From NCBI GenBank assembly GCA_964408155.1, contig CAYOYJ010000013.1:1-26628 (forward strand): 26,628 nucleotides of DNA, read 5' to 3'. This document shows, piece by piece, positions 1 to 7,649 of the stretch. This DNA comes from JAAYKM01 sp964408155. Its GTDB lineage: Bacteria; Desulfobacterota; Syntrophia; Syntrophales; JAAYKM01. Below the pieces are notes generated by a model, which made no database searches, was not told where the DNA came from, and saw only the letters and a program-made list of their open reading frames with translations. Position numbers and translations under genes: made by a program. Position 1 is the first letter of the stretch. Each line of letters begins with the position of its first letter.

Positions 1-135
1 CTGATGGTGACGGCAGAAGCCCTGCAGGATAACGTTGTGGCTGCTGTTAAAGCGGGAGTCAGCAATTATATCGTGAAGCCTTTTACGTCGGAAACGCTGG
101 ACGAAAAGATCAAGAAAATCATGGAGAAGATGTAA
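1..135 (+). CDS. cheY: CheY chemotaxis response regulator, C-terminal part (5' end outside window)
   Basis: Only the last 44 codons are in the window. They hold the end of a single-domain receiver: the switch Thr in MVTAEA, the alpha4 helix with KAGVSNYIVKPF containing the conserved Lys-Pro, and a short terminal helix ending KIMEKM and TAA. The pattern follows E. coli CheY almost residue by residue (VTAEA, KAGxxxYxVKPFT, L-x-EK). No output domain follows. In the cell CheY~P binds the FliM/FliN switch to change rotation. The next gene, 26 bp downstream, encodes a CheX-type phosphatase that would act on this protein, so the two are probably co-transcribed. The start and phospho-acceptor Asp lie upstream of the window. 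Confidence 0.9.
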   Translation: MMVTAEALQDNVVAAVKAGVSNYIVKPFTSETLDEKIKKIMEKM

Positions 136-161
136 CCTACTAATCAAAAAAGGAAGAGAAG

Positions 162-629
162 ATGAACGTCAAATTTATTAACCCGTTTTTAGAAGGAACG
201 ACCAGTGTCCTGAACACCATGGCTTTTATCGCGCCCCGTGCAGGGAAACCCTATTTGAAAAAAGACAGCATGGCCGTGGGGGATATTTCCGGCATCATCG
301 GTTTGACCGGTGCCGCCCGGGGGTCTCTGGCGCTCAGCTTCAGCAAGGGTTGCATCCTGAAAATCGTTTCCAACATGCTGGGTGAGGAGATTAACGAGAT
401 TAACGGCGATATCAAAGACGCCGTAGGCGAGTTGACCAACATGGTTTCCGGGGTGGCCCGAAAAAAACTTGAAGCGGAAGGCCTGAATATCACCGCCGCC
501 ATTCCCACCGTGGTTTCGGGTCCGAGCCATTCCATCGTCCACGTGCTGGGTGGTCCCAGCATCATCATCCCCTTTGAGATCGATGAGGGGCCCTTTGTTG
601 TTGATATCTGTCTGTCCGATGGGGCTTAA
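162..629 (+). CDS. cheX: CheX family CheY~P phosphatase
   Basis: This 155-residue protein has the size and layout of single-domain CheX: a beta strand entering INPFLEG, then GxxGLTGxxxGSLALSF, then the helix DAVGELTNMVSG. Glu90 and Asn93 in GELTN form the ExxN catalytic pair known from the CheC/CheX/FliY family, which positions water to dephosphorylate CheY~P. The C-terminal sheet contains GPSHSIVH and IPFEI. The ATG at 162 is preceded by AGGAAGAGAAG. It follows cheY by 26 bp, which supports the role as its phosphatase. Its stop overlaps the end of the convergent motB by 4 bp. Identification rests on motif and context. Confidence 0.88.
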   Translation: MNVKFINPFLEGTTSVLNTMAFIAPRAGKPYLKKDSMAVGDISGIIGLTGAARGSLALSFSKGCILKIVSNMLGEEINEINGDIKDAVGELTNMVSGVARKKLEAEGLNITAAIPTVVSGPSHSIVHVLGGPSIIIPFEIDEGPFVVDICLSDGA

Positions 630-1552
630 GGACGTCCGGAGAGCGGCGGCATAACAGGCGGCGGAGGCAACGACGGGGGTGCCGCCGCCGGTGCCCCCGT
701 TTCAATCTTGTTCTGGATCAAAATAATACTAATTCTCCGGTTGCGGGGGTCCCGGGGATCTTCCTTGACATAAAGTTCCTGGTCAGCATACCCGACTACC
801 CGCGCAATCCGGGACGGTTCTATACCGTTATCCTCCAATTCACGACGGGCGGCGGATGAACGCGATGTGGACAATTCCCAGTTTGTAATCTGGCCACCCC
901 GGAAGGGTGCCGAGTCCGTATGGCCTTCAATGGCGACGCGGTTTGGCACATCGCGGATATTTTCCGCTACGATCGCCAGGATCTGCTTGGCCTTGACCGT
1001 CGGATCAGCGCTTCCCAGTTTGAACATGGGGCTGCCCTCCATATCCACAATCTGGATCCGGACGCCCCCTTCGACCACATCAACAAATATTTGATTCTTA
1101 ACGAATTTTAACTTTTCCTCAATGGCCGTCTTGAGCTTTTTGACCAAATCTTCCGAAGAGATGCCCAGTTTATCCGATTTAACCACACTGAGGCCCATTG
1201 ATCCCTTGACCTGACCCTGGGAATCCTTGGCGGCGCCTGCTCCGTCTTTATTTAGCCCTTTGGCGGACATCTGTGCCCCCATCCCCTGCTTGTCCAGGAC
1301 CTTGGCGGATTGGGCCATAAAGGACTGGCCGGACCCGGTCATTTCCTTGAAGATGTTGAAGTTTTTAAAATATTCGGACAGGGCGAGACGTTTTTCCGGC
1401 GAGACCATGGTAATCAGCCACAGAAGCAGAAAGAAGGCCATCAAGGCCGTCACGAAATCGGCGTAGGCGACTTTCCATGAACCGCCGTGATGCGCAGCAT
1501 AGATTTTCTTCTTTCTCTTGATAATAATGATGGGGGATGAGCGATCGTCCAT
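626..1552 (-). CDS. motB: Flagellar motor stator protein MotB (E. coli-like, ion-binding Asp present)
   Basis: A 308-residue stator B subunit. A short basic cytoplasmic N-terminus is followed by one membrane helix (about residues 26-48) beginning WKVAYADFVTALMAFF. Asp32 is the ion-binding aspartate, at the same number as in E. coli MotB. A Gly/Lys-rich periplasmic plug/linker comes next, then an OmpA-like peptidoglycan-binding domain (about 150-285) with EGHTDSAPF and LSTSRSSAARRELEDNG. The tail is Pro/Ala-rich. It is translated after motA through a TAATG one-base overlap, typical of coupled stator genes. It forms the A5B2 stator that anchors to the wall and drives rotation. Contrast with the MotB-like protein at the right edge, which lacks the Asp. 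Confidence 0.95.
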   Translation of the reverse strand: MDDRSSPIIIIKRKKKIYAAHHGGSWKVAYADFVTALMAFFLLLWLITMVSPEKRLALSEYFKNFNIFKEMTGSGQSFMAQSAKVLDKQGMGAQMSAKGLNKDGAGAAKDSQGQVKGSMGLSVVKSDKLGISSEDLVKKLKTAIEEKLKFVKNQIFVDVVEGGVRIQIVDMEGSPMFKLGSADPTVKAKQILAIVAENIRDVPNRVAIEGHTDSAPFRGGQITNWELSTSRSSAARRELEDNGIEPSRIARVVGYADQELYVKEDPRDPRNRRISIILIQNKIETGAPAAAPPSLPPPPVMPPLSGRP

Positions 1553-2409
1553 TATTTTTTCACCTGACGGAACGCTTCTTCCACTTCGGCAAATGTCGGC
1601 CTGGCTTCCGGAGGGATAACCCGCCGGCCGAATTCCACGGCAACCTTGGGCGCCGCGCCTCCGATAAAGGATAGGAGCGATACCTTAAGTACCATGAGAT
1701 ACTGGAGATGTTCGGCTGCCTGGTGTTCCAGGTTCCGGCCCATGGGGCCCACAAAGCCGTAACACATTAATACGCCAAGAAACGTACCGACCAGAGCAGC
1801 GCCGATGTGCTGCCCCAAAACCTCCGGGGGCTCACCGATATAACCCATGGTGATGACGACACCCAAAACCGCCGCGACAATTCCCAATCCCGGCAAAGCG
1901 TCGGCGACGAAATTGATGCTCTTGGAGGGATGGGTCAATTCCTCCGAATGGGTTTCCAGCTCGCTTTCCATGAGGGCGTCCAGTTCGTGGGGGGCAATCG
2001 TCGTGGTCATGACGGTGCGCAGGGTATCGGTAATCAGATTCATGGCCCGTTCATTCTTCAGAATCCGGGGATATTTGTTGAACACAGGGCTTTCTTCCGG
2101 CTGGTCCACATCCGATTCAATAGAGACCAGTCCCTGCTGTCGGATTTTATAGAAAATTCCGTTCAGAAGCAGCAGCGCCTCCAGATAATCATCCTTGGAA
2201 AGATGTTTGCCGACAAAAATACCCACAACGGCGCGGGTGACCTTGCCGACCAGTTTAAGGGGAGAGGAGATGAGAAACCCGCCGATGGCGGCGCCGAAAA
2301 TGATGATGATCTCCGCCGGCTGAATGAGAACCGACAGGTTTCCATGGGCGATGAGGTAACCTCCGATCACGCAGGAAAGAACAACAACAACACCGATGAC
2401 CGCATTCAT
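1552..2409 (-). CDS. motA: Flagellar motor stator protein MotA (E. coli-like)
   Basis: At 285 residues this is close to E. coli MotA (295) and collinear with it: N-terminal GGYLIAHG, QPAEIIIIFGAAIGGF, the cytoplasmic loop with NKYPRIL, the third helix LPGLGIVAAVLGVV, and the fourth with VGTFLGVLMCYGFVGP. Arg90 and Glu98, the charged residues that contact FliG in E. coli, are present at the same positions, as are the functional prolines in ALPGLG and FVGP. The C-terminus keeps VEFGRR and the EEAFRQVKK end. This type normally conducts protons, which is family knowledge and not provable here. The gene follows the PilZ gene by 2 bp and overlaps motB by one base. Confidence 0.95.
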   Translation of the reverse strand: MNAVIGVVVVLSCVIGGYLIAHGNLSVLIQPAEIIIIFGAAIGGFLISSPLKLVGKVTRAVVGIFVGKHLSKDDYLEALLLLNGIFYKIRQQGLVSIESDVDQPEESPVFNKYPRILKNERAMNLITDTLRTVMTTTIAPHELDALMESELETHSEELTHPSKSINFVADALPGLGIVAAVLGVVITMGYIGEPPEVLGQHIGAALVGTFLGVLMCYGFVGPMGRNLEHQAAEHLQYLMVLKVSLLSFIGGAAPKVAVEFGRRVIPPEARPTFAEVEEAFRQVKK

Positions 2410-2411
2410 GA

Positions 2412-2963
2412 TTACTCCAATCCCCCTCTTTTAGCCCGCAGGATTTCCCTTTCCTTCTCAAAGACAAAGCGCACGATTTCATTCCGAATGTGATCATCCA
2501 TATCCATAAATTTCAGGGCAACACGATATTGGTTTTCGCTTTTAACGGCAGACAGTACCTGTCCATAGAGTTGGACGGCTACCGGAGGAAGTGAAAAGAG
2601 AATGATTTTAACTTCCACGATGGCGCCGAGGGCCATGCCGGCGTCGGACATAAAATCCATGCCGTTTGCGCTGATTGTGACGGGTTTTGACGGCAGTGCT
2701 TCAAAACCGCCCTGATAGACCGCAATCATCCGCATCACCGCATCCAGTTTGGCGTTGATGGTCTTCAGCCATACGGATAGATGGGCGTCGCCGATTTCCG
2801 GTAAAGTGGACAGTTCACTGTAAATCGGTTCTCCGAACAGTTTCGCTGTGGGTACAGGCCGCTCTTTTGGAGAAAGAACCCGTGAACTGAAAGGGAGCAT
2901 GGTATGAACACGCGAAAACTCTCTTTTGTTTGCCGATGCTTCTTTCTGACTCTGCTTTTTCAT
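2412..2963 (-). CDS. PilZ-domain protein, possible c-di-GMP effector for the motor
   Basis: A 183-residue soluble protein. The N-terminus has an RxxxR motif (Arg14, Arg18 in KREFSRV) followed by a strand, as in PilZ domains. The second PilZ signature appears as TISANGMDF, where the usual Asp/Asn of D/N-x-S-x-x-G is Thr. Between them lies about 70 residues with a helix NAKLDAVMRMI, much longer than in YcgR-type domains. This resembles the atypical tetrameric PilZ group (tPilZ), an inference from length and the KLD helix. It is the first gene of the PilZ-motA-motB operon, suggesting a c-di-GMP-linked control of the stator. Ligand binding is uncertain because the second motif is altered. Confidence 0.75.
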   Translation of the reverse strand: MKKQSQKEASANKREFSRVHTMLPFSSRVLSPKERPVPTAKLFGEPIYSELSTLPEIGDAHLSVWLKTINAKLDAVMRMIAVYQGGFEALPSKPVTISANGMDFMSDAGMALGAIVEVKIILFSLPPVAVQLYGQVLSAVKSENQYRVALKFMDMDDHIRNEIVRFVFEKEREILRAKRGGLE

Positions 2964-3092
2964 CCTTTAACCTACCCCCAGGGTTTCGCCCCGTCTGTGT
3001 TTTTATGATGTCCCATGTTTTACATGAATGTTTTGCCCCTGTTATCGTCCACCGGGAAATGGAATCCGATAATTCATGATTTATCGAATGCC

Positions 3093-3108
3093 TGCAAGAG
3101 TGATACCG
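3093..3108 (-). promoter_or_regulatory. Candidate sigma-54 promoter for PilZ-motA-motB
   Basis: On the minus strand the sequence is CGGTATCACTCTTGCA, with GG (-24) and GC (-12) exactly 10 bases apart and a consensus TTGCA at -12. The first base is C where T is usual. Transcription would start near 3082, about 120 bases before the PilZ ATG. It is weaker than the other four elements in this window. Confidence 0.5.
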
Positions 3109-3240
3109 AAATGGCCAGTTTCGTGGTGTTAAATGCGGAAAACCTTCCGTATCTTAATAAAATAGGAAGCCCTCGGAGGCGTTGCATGACCGGGGAAGGC
3201 TGATTTTTCTGAAATGGAACACTGTTGAGGGGTGGTGATT

Positions 3241-3254
3241 GTCAAATAATTGGC
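3241..3254. promoter_or_regulatory. FleQ-box-like palindrome (imperfect)
   Basis: GTCAAATAATTGGC is a near-perfect inverted repeat (GTCAA-N4-TTGGC). It shares its first 12 bases with the perfect copy at 25334-25347. It lies about 95 bp upstream of the plus-strand -24 element and about 140 bp upstream of the minus-strand one, a usual distance for an enhancer bound by a sigma-54 activator. Confidence 0.45.
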
Positions 3255-3341
3255 TCTTCTGCGATGCATTGACAAAAAAAGGACCCGTGCAGCGGCGCTG
3301 TAAGATGGGACATCCGGGGAAAAAATATCAGTCCATATTTC

Positions 3342-3357
3342 TGGTACGTAAATTGCT
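3342..3357 (+). promoter_or_regulatory. Sigma-54 (RpoN) promoter for the SPOR-TPR gene
   Basis: TGGTACGTAAATTGCT matches the -24/-12 consensus TGGCACG-N4-TTGCW with only T for C at one position. GG and GC are exactly 10 bases apart. The predicted start is near 3368, about 54 bases before the ATG of the SPOR-TPR gene. Sigma-54 control fits the activator gene encoded 4 kb downstream. Confidence 0.8.
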
Positions 3358-3421
3358 CTTAGAAGCGGAGAAATGAACTTGGCAAGAGGCATGGGGATTC
3401 ACTCCTGTTGCTGCGATTTAC

Positions 3422-6331
3422 ATGAAAGGCATGCAATCGATTATGAGACCAGTGATACTTAAAGCAGGTACCCCGTCGCTTTTTTCATTATTTTTACCCT
3501 GCTGTGTCAACCGCCGCGGCGCTGTCTTGCCGGTGCTGTTGACCTTAATCATCCTGCAGTCGATCTTCTGTCCGTTTTCCTGGTCGAAAACCCAAGACGA
3601 ACGGGACAAGAAGGGGGGATATTATCTCGGTTTCTCTTCCTATCAGGATCATAATATGGCCCTTTCCGAGGTGGTGCGTTTAAAAGAGCAGGGCTACCGC
3701 GCTTTCTACCAGACCCAGGGACAGGGAACGGAAAGTAAAAAATATGTTGTCATGCTCGGACCTTATCCCTCAAAAGCGAAAGCAACCGCACTGGGGCAAA
3801 AGCTCAAACAAGACGGACTGATTGACAAGATCAAGGTCATTGCATCGACCAACGCCGTGTCGGCCGGGAAAGATTCCGCTGCGGGGCGGAAGGAGCCGGA
3901 TGCATCCATTCAGAAAGAAAACGTTCAGGATACAGGAAGGAAAAATGTCAAGGCATCGGGTGCGGTATTAACGACAACGGATAAAACGGCAACGCAACCG
4001 GAGAAGCCCCCGACCACTACGAATCAGAATAAACAGTCAGTGAAGGTCCTTACAGAGTCGGCTTCTACATCGTCGGCGACCGCGGAGAGACTCGCAAAGG
4101 CGGAACAGCAGGGGTCATCATCTCCTTTGAATCCTGCCGACAAAACCAAAGCCGTTCTGTCTGCTCTGACGGTTGAGGCAGAGAAGAAAACGTCTTTGAA
4201 CGCCCCGCCGACCAAGACACAGATCTCCGCCGGTTCGGTGAATAAAACGACAAAACCCGGGCAGAAGGCGGAGGGCAAAGACATAACGGCTTCGGACGGT
4301 CAGCCCGCTCCCCTGGCAGAAACCAAGCTCCCGACGCCGGTTACGGAATCCGTGACGCCGCCGGCGCCCGTCATGCCCCCCTCGCCGGTTACCCCTTCAT
4401 GGCCGTATTTCGACGGAGCGATGCAGGATTTTCAAAAGGGACGTTACGCAAAAGCCCGGCCGATCTTCCAGGACATAATGACGCGACGCGAAATCGCCCC
4501 GCTTTGGCGTGAACTCGCGGAGAGACGTCTGACGGACTGTAATTATTTCTTAAAGGAAAGCAACAGCAACGAGATTTTATCGGAAATCGTCTATCAGTAT
4601 AAGAATATCCTTTTTAAATATCCTGATATCAGAAACGGCAACGATCTGGCCTACTGGCGATTGGGGCAGTTATACAAGGGAATGGCGCTTTATGTGGATG
4701 CCGTTGACGCGTACAAAAATTTGCTGGGTAAGTATCCCGCCTCTTCACTGGCGGAGGAAGGCCTTTATCAGATGGGGGAAATCCTTCGCCTGGACAAGAA
4801 GTATCCCGAGGCCGTTGAGGCCCTGCAAACCTTTTATGCCAGGTACCCCGGGAGCGCCTTGTCCCGCCCGGCCATCTTCGCCCTGGCCGATACCTATTAC
4901 CGCATGGGGCGTTCGCAGGAAGCCGATATGTGGTACAACAATGCGCTCCGGCGCTGGCCCGACCTCTACGGTTTATCGGACGGCATTTTTCTGAATACAG
5001 GTTACCATTTTTACAATACCGGTAATTACCGGAGGGCGTTTCAGATTTTTTCTTATTTTTACAGCCTCTATCCGAAGAACCGTTACGCCGCCTCGGCGGC
5101 ACGTGCCATGGCCCGCAGTCTGGCCGGAATGGAGCAGGTGCCGTCGGCGGTGCGTCTGCTGAGTATGGTACTCGATAAAGAGAAGGACAAGAAGGAGGCG
5201 ATACGCACGCGGCTTCTCCTGGCGGAGTTGGGAAGCGGTCACCCGGGAGCCAGAACCTCCGTCTGTTTTCGAGGCGTCGCAAATTACCGGGAGCCTCTTT
5301 TAAGCTGTGCGCAAATGGTTGCGGAACTCAAGGGGGATGACCTGACCGAGGAGGTGTTGTACCGGAAGGGGAAAATTCTGAAAACGATGAATAATCCCCG
5401 GGAAGCCTTTGATACCTATACCACGCTGTTACGCCTTTATCCCAAGAGCGCCTATCGGGTGTCCTGTCAGCAGGACATGGAAGAGACCCGTAACGCCTTG
5501 GTCGGCGATTATTACGCCAAAGGAGATTACCTGGCGGTGGCCGATTTGTATTTTACGGAGGGCGACTTCAGATACCATAGGGACTTGAACGTGCTGTTCA
5601 AGGTGGCGGATAGTCTTAAACGGCTGGGGTTGTTCCGGGAGGCGGTCAAAACGTTCCAGGATTTGAAAAATACTCAGGAATATCGCGACCCGGACAGCCT
5701 GGATCTGGCGATCGCCGAAGCGGAAATAAAAGCCGGAAAGATCAGGGAAGCCCAGTCCCGGCTGGTCATTCTGCTCGGCCAGAAACGTAGCGGCGTCGGT
5801 ATCGTGAAAAAAGCCCATCGGATCCTGGCGGATTCATATTACCGGGAAATGAAATACGATGCCGCCATTGAGTCCTATGCGGCGGCGATGCCCATTGACC
5901 GGACGGAAAAGGACGCCGTTTTCGCCTTATATCGTTATGCGGATGCGCTCAAACGGCGGGGGCTGGGGACCCTGGCCCTTCAATATTATCAGGACGCCCT
6001 GAATGCGACACACAATGCGGACGCGTTACCTGCATCCCTGAAGGGAGAATTGTTCATGAATCTGGGAGAGTGCTATTTTGCCGCCGGCCAGTACGACAAG
6101 GGGATTTCTCTGTTTACACAGTCTCTGTCTTCCCTCCCGAAGGATTCGGATCAGCGGTGGGCGCTGTTTCGACTGACCGGGGGGTATATCAAAACGAACA
6201 ATCCGGATCTGGCGGAGCAGTCGTCCGGACGGGTGAAGGAAAACACGGAGGATCCCTTCTGGGAAAAGATGGCCGATTACGGCTTGAATGACGGAATCTG
6301 GTTTGCGACCTATGATGATTTTCTAAAGTAG
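3422..6331 (+). CDS. Membrane-anchored SPOR-domain and TPR-repeat protein, function unknown
   Basis: A 969-residue protein. About 33 residues precede one hydrophobic segment (about 34-53, VLPVLLTLIILQSIF), so it is probably inner-membrane anchored with the rest periplasmic. Residues about 66-140 form a SPOR-like domain (YYLGFSSYQD, LKEQGYRAF, YVVMLGPYPSKAKA), a fold that binds denuded peptidoglycan glycan strands. A long Thr/Lys/Pro linker (about 150-325) leads to many TPR-like repeats (about 330-960), for example AYWRLGQLYKG, GLYQMGEILR and LFMNLGECYFAAGQY. The ATG at 3422 has no clear ribosome-binding site; in-frame ATGs at 3431 and 3443 are alternatives. It sits alone between motAB and the kinase/activator genes behind its own sigma-54-type promoter. 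I infer a periplasmic scaffold or outer-membrane assembly role, without direct evidence. Confidence 0.75.
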   Translation: MKGMQSIMRPVILKAGTPSLFSLFLPCCVNRRGAVLPVLLTLIILQSIFCPFSWSKTQDERDKKGGYYLGFSSYQDHNMALSEVVRLKEQGYRAFYQTQGQGTESKKYVVMLGPYPSKAKATALGQKLKQDGLIDKIKVIASTNAVSAGKDSAAGRKEPDASIQKENVQDTGRKNVKASGAVLTTTDKTATQPEKPPTTTNQNKQSVKVLTESASTSSATAERLAKAEQQGSSSPLNPADKTKAVLSALTVEAEKKTSLNAPPTKTQISAGSVNKTTKPGQKAEGKDITASDGQPAPLAETKLPTPVTESVTPPAPVMPPSPVTPSWPYFDGAMQDFQKGRYAKARPIFQDIMTRREIAPLWRELAERRLTDCNYFLKESNSNEILSEIVYQYKNILFKYPDIRNGNDLAYWRLGQLYKGMALYVDAVDAYKNLLGKYPASSLAEEGLYQMGEILRLDKKYPEAVEALQTFYARYPGSALSRPAIFALADTYYRMGRSQEADMWYNNALRRWPDLYGLSDGIFLNTGYHFYNTGNYRRAFQIFSYFYSLYPKNRYAASAARAMARSLAGMEQVPSAVRLLSMVLDKEKDKKEAIRTRLLLAELGSGHPGARTSVCFRGVANYREPLLSCAQMVAELKGDDLTEEVLYRKGKILKTMNNPREAFDTYTTLLRLYPKSAYRVSCQQDMEETRNALVGDYYAKGDYLAVADLYFTEGDFRYHRDLNVLFKVADSLKRLGLFREAVKTFQDLKNTQEYRDPDSLDLAIAEAEIKAGKIREAQSRLVILLGQKRSGVGIVKKAHRILADSYYREMKYDAAIESYAAAMPIDRTEKDAVFALYRYADALKRRGLGTLALQYYQDALNATHNADALPASLKGELFMNLGECYFAAGQYDKGISLFTQSLSSLPKDSDQRWALFRLTGGYIKTNNPDLAEQSSGRVKENTEDPFWEKMADYGLNDGIWFATYDDFLK

Positions 6332-6401
6332 GGTCATTGACGGCGAATGATCTGCAGTGATGGGTGCTGAGTACACGAAAACCCGGAGAACGAAGCAAGT
6401 C

Positions 6402-6415
6402 GTCATGAATTTGAC
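6402..6415. promoter_or_regulatory. FleQ-box-like palindrome upstream of the histidine kinase gene
   Basis: GTCATGAATTTGAC has exact GTCA-N6-TGAC symmetry and ends 13 bp before the kinase ATG. No good -24/-12 element lies beside it, so it could be an operator or a chance match. Confidence 0.3.
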
Positions 6416-6428
6416 ATAGGAAAATGAT

Positions 6429-7649
6429 ATGGAGGATATCCATCTTTTAAAAGAGTCTTTCGATGCTTTTCAGGATTCGTCCACCCGCCTGCAGGAGGTT
6501 TACGCGAGCCTGCAGGAGAAAATCATCCAGACCGGTGTCGAACTGGAAGCGAAGAATGCCGAACTCACGCGCATCAGTGCGGAGCGGGAAGATATGAAAA
6601 ATTATCTTCAGCGAATTCTGGAGAGCTTGACGACGGGTGTGCTGGTTACGGACAGCCGGGGCCTGGTTAAAATCGTCAACCGGGCCGCCGAGCATTTTCT
6701 CGGCATGCAGGCGGCGCAACTGCAGGGTACCCCTGCGAGTCAAGTATTTGGCGACGAGGATGTCACTCCCGTTGAAGCAGAGTCAAATACCCGCCGCCGG
6801 ATCACGCTGCACGGCCGGGTGCTGGAAATATTCTCCGCCGCGATTCAAGCTGTTGATGGGTTGCCGGGGGACACGGCCTGGGTCATCTACGACATGACAG
6901 GAACCCTGAAACTCGAGAAACAGGCCCGTCACCTTGAAAAAAATGCGGCCATGCTGGAAATGGCCGCCCGGATTGCCCATGAGGTCAGAAACCCGCTGGG
7001 GAGCATTGAACTTTTTTCATCCCTTCTGCTGCGCCACATCCGCGAACCCCGACAGCGGGACTGGATAGACCAGATCATCCAGTCCGTCAAAAATATCGAT
7101 CAGAAGATCGAGGAACTGCTGCAACACGCCCGGACGGTGGAACCCCTTATGGAGATGATGAATATCCACGATATTCTGAGGGATCTGCTGCTTTATTCCG
7201 ACCGGATCGCCGACGGCGGCCACATTTTTCTCTCCGTGGAATACGCCGGCCAGGAACCGTTCATCCGGGGAAATCCGGCGATGATCCGCCAAATTTTTCT
7301 GGGCATGGTGCTCAACGCCCTCAAGAGCATGCCGGAAGAAGGGCACATCCGGATCAGTACAAAGGTCGAGGACAGGGGCACGCAGGAACCGACCGTTCGG
7401 GTCAGTCTTGCGGATACCGGTACGAACGATTGCAGCGATCCTATCCGCCGGTTTTTTAATCCCGACGACGATGATCGGTTGGCCGGTTTTAATTTTGCCG
7501 TGATTCAGAACATCGTAACGATGCACAAGGGCTCTCTCCAGGCCGAGAAGGGTCCCGGGGATACCATGTCATTCAGCCTGGTTTTTCCTCTGGTTCGGGT
7601 TCAGTCGAGGGGGGTGAAGGCGGAAGTGGGTGGAAAAGATGATCAATAA
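6429..7649 (+). CDS. flrB: Soluble PAS-domain histidine kinase of the flagellar cascade (FlrB/FleS/FlgS-like)
   Basis: 406 residues with no membrane segment. The N-terminus (about 10-65) is a coiled coil. A PAS-like domain (about 65-160) starts ILESLTTGVLVTD and contains IVNRAAEHFLG. The dimerisation/H-box region reads RIAHEVRNPLGSIELF with His184 as phospho-acceptor. The ATPase domain keeps the N-box Asn (MVLNALKSMP) and the G1-type ADTGTND, but the G2 motif is AGFNFAV where GLGLAV is usual. Its frame overlaps the activator start by 11 bp, so the two are translationally coupled. By family it phosphorylates that activator to turn on class III flagellar genes. The gene symbol is by analogy with Vibrio FlrB, not proof of orthology. 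AGGA sits 8 bases before the ATG. Confidence 0.82.
   Translation: MEDIHLLKESFDAFQDSSTRLQEVYASLQEKIIQTGVELEAKNAELTRISAEREDMKNYLQRILESLTTGVLVTDSRGLVKIVNRAAEHFLGMQAAQLQGTPASQVFGDEDVTPVEAESNTRRRITLHGRVLEIFSAAIQAVDGLPGDTAWVIYDMTGTLKLEKQARHLEKNAAMLEMAARIAHEVRNPLGSIELFSSLLLRHIREPRQRDWIDQIIQSVKNIDQKIEELLQHARTVEPLMEMMNIHDILRDLLLYSDRIADGGHIFLSVEYAGQEPFIRGNPAMIRQIFLGMVLNALKSMPEEGHIRISTKVEDRGTQEPTVRVSLADTGTNDCSDPIRRFFNPDDDDRLAGFNFAVIQNIVTMHKGSLQAEKGPGDTMSFSLVFPLVRVQSRGVKAEVGGKDDQ

Larger units (their letters stand above)
2964..3421. other. Divergent intergenic regulatory region between the PilZ-motAB operon and the SPOR-TPR gene
   Basis: These 458 bases are lower in GC than the flanking genes, and I find no convincing gene. 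They hold a minus-strand GG-N10-GC element (3093-3108), a near-palindromic box (3241-3254), a plus-strand GG-N10-GC element (3342-3357) and a possible hairpin (AGCCCTCGG at 3168-3176 with CCGGG at 3190-3194 and GGCT at 3198-3201, followed by GATTTTT). Small open frames here lack ribosome-binding sites and recognisable sequence. Confidence 0.7.

Noticed and set aside
3015..3203. Plus-strand frame of 62 codons in the divergent region
   Set aside because: No ribosome-binding site or motif, and it runs through the minus-strand promoter element and a hairpin.
3373..3462. 29-codon peptide with AGCGGAG before its ATG, ahead of the SPOR-TPR gene
   Set aside because: The predicted sigma-54 start (about 3368) leaves only five bases before this ATG, so the ribosome-binding site would not be in the transcript.
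6331..6344. GG-N10-GC spacing upstream of the histidine kinase gene
   Set aside because: The -12 part reads CGGC instead of TTGC and the -24 part lacks the leading T, so it fits the consensus poorly.
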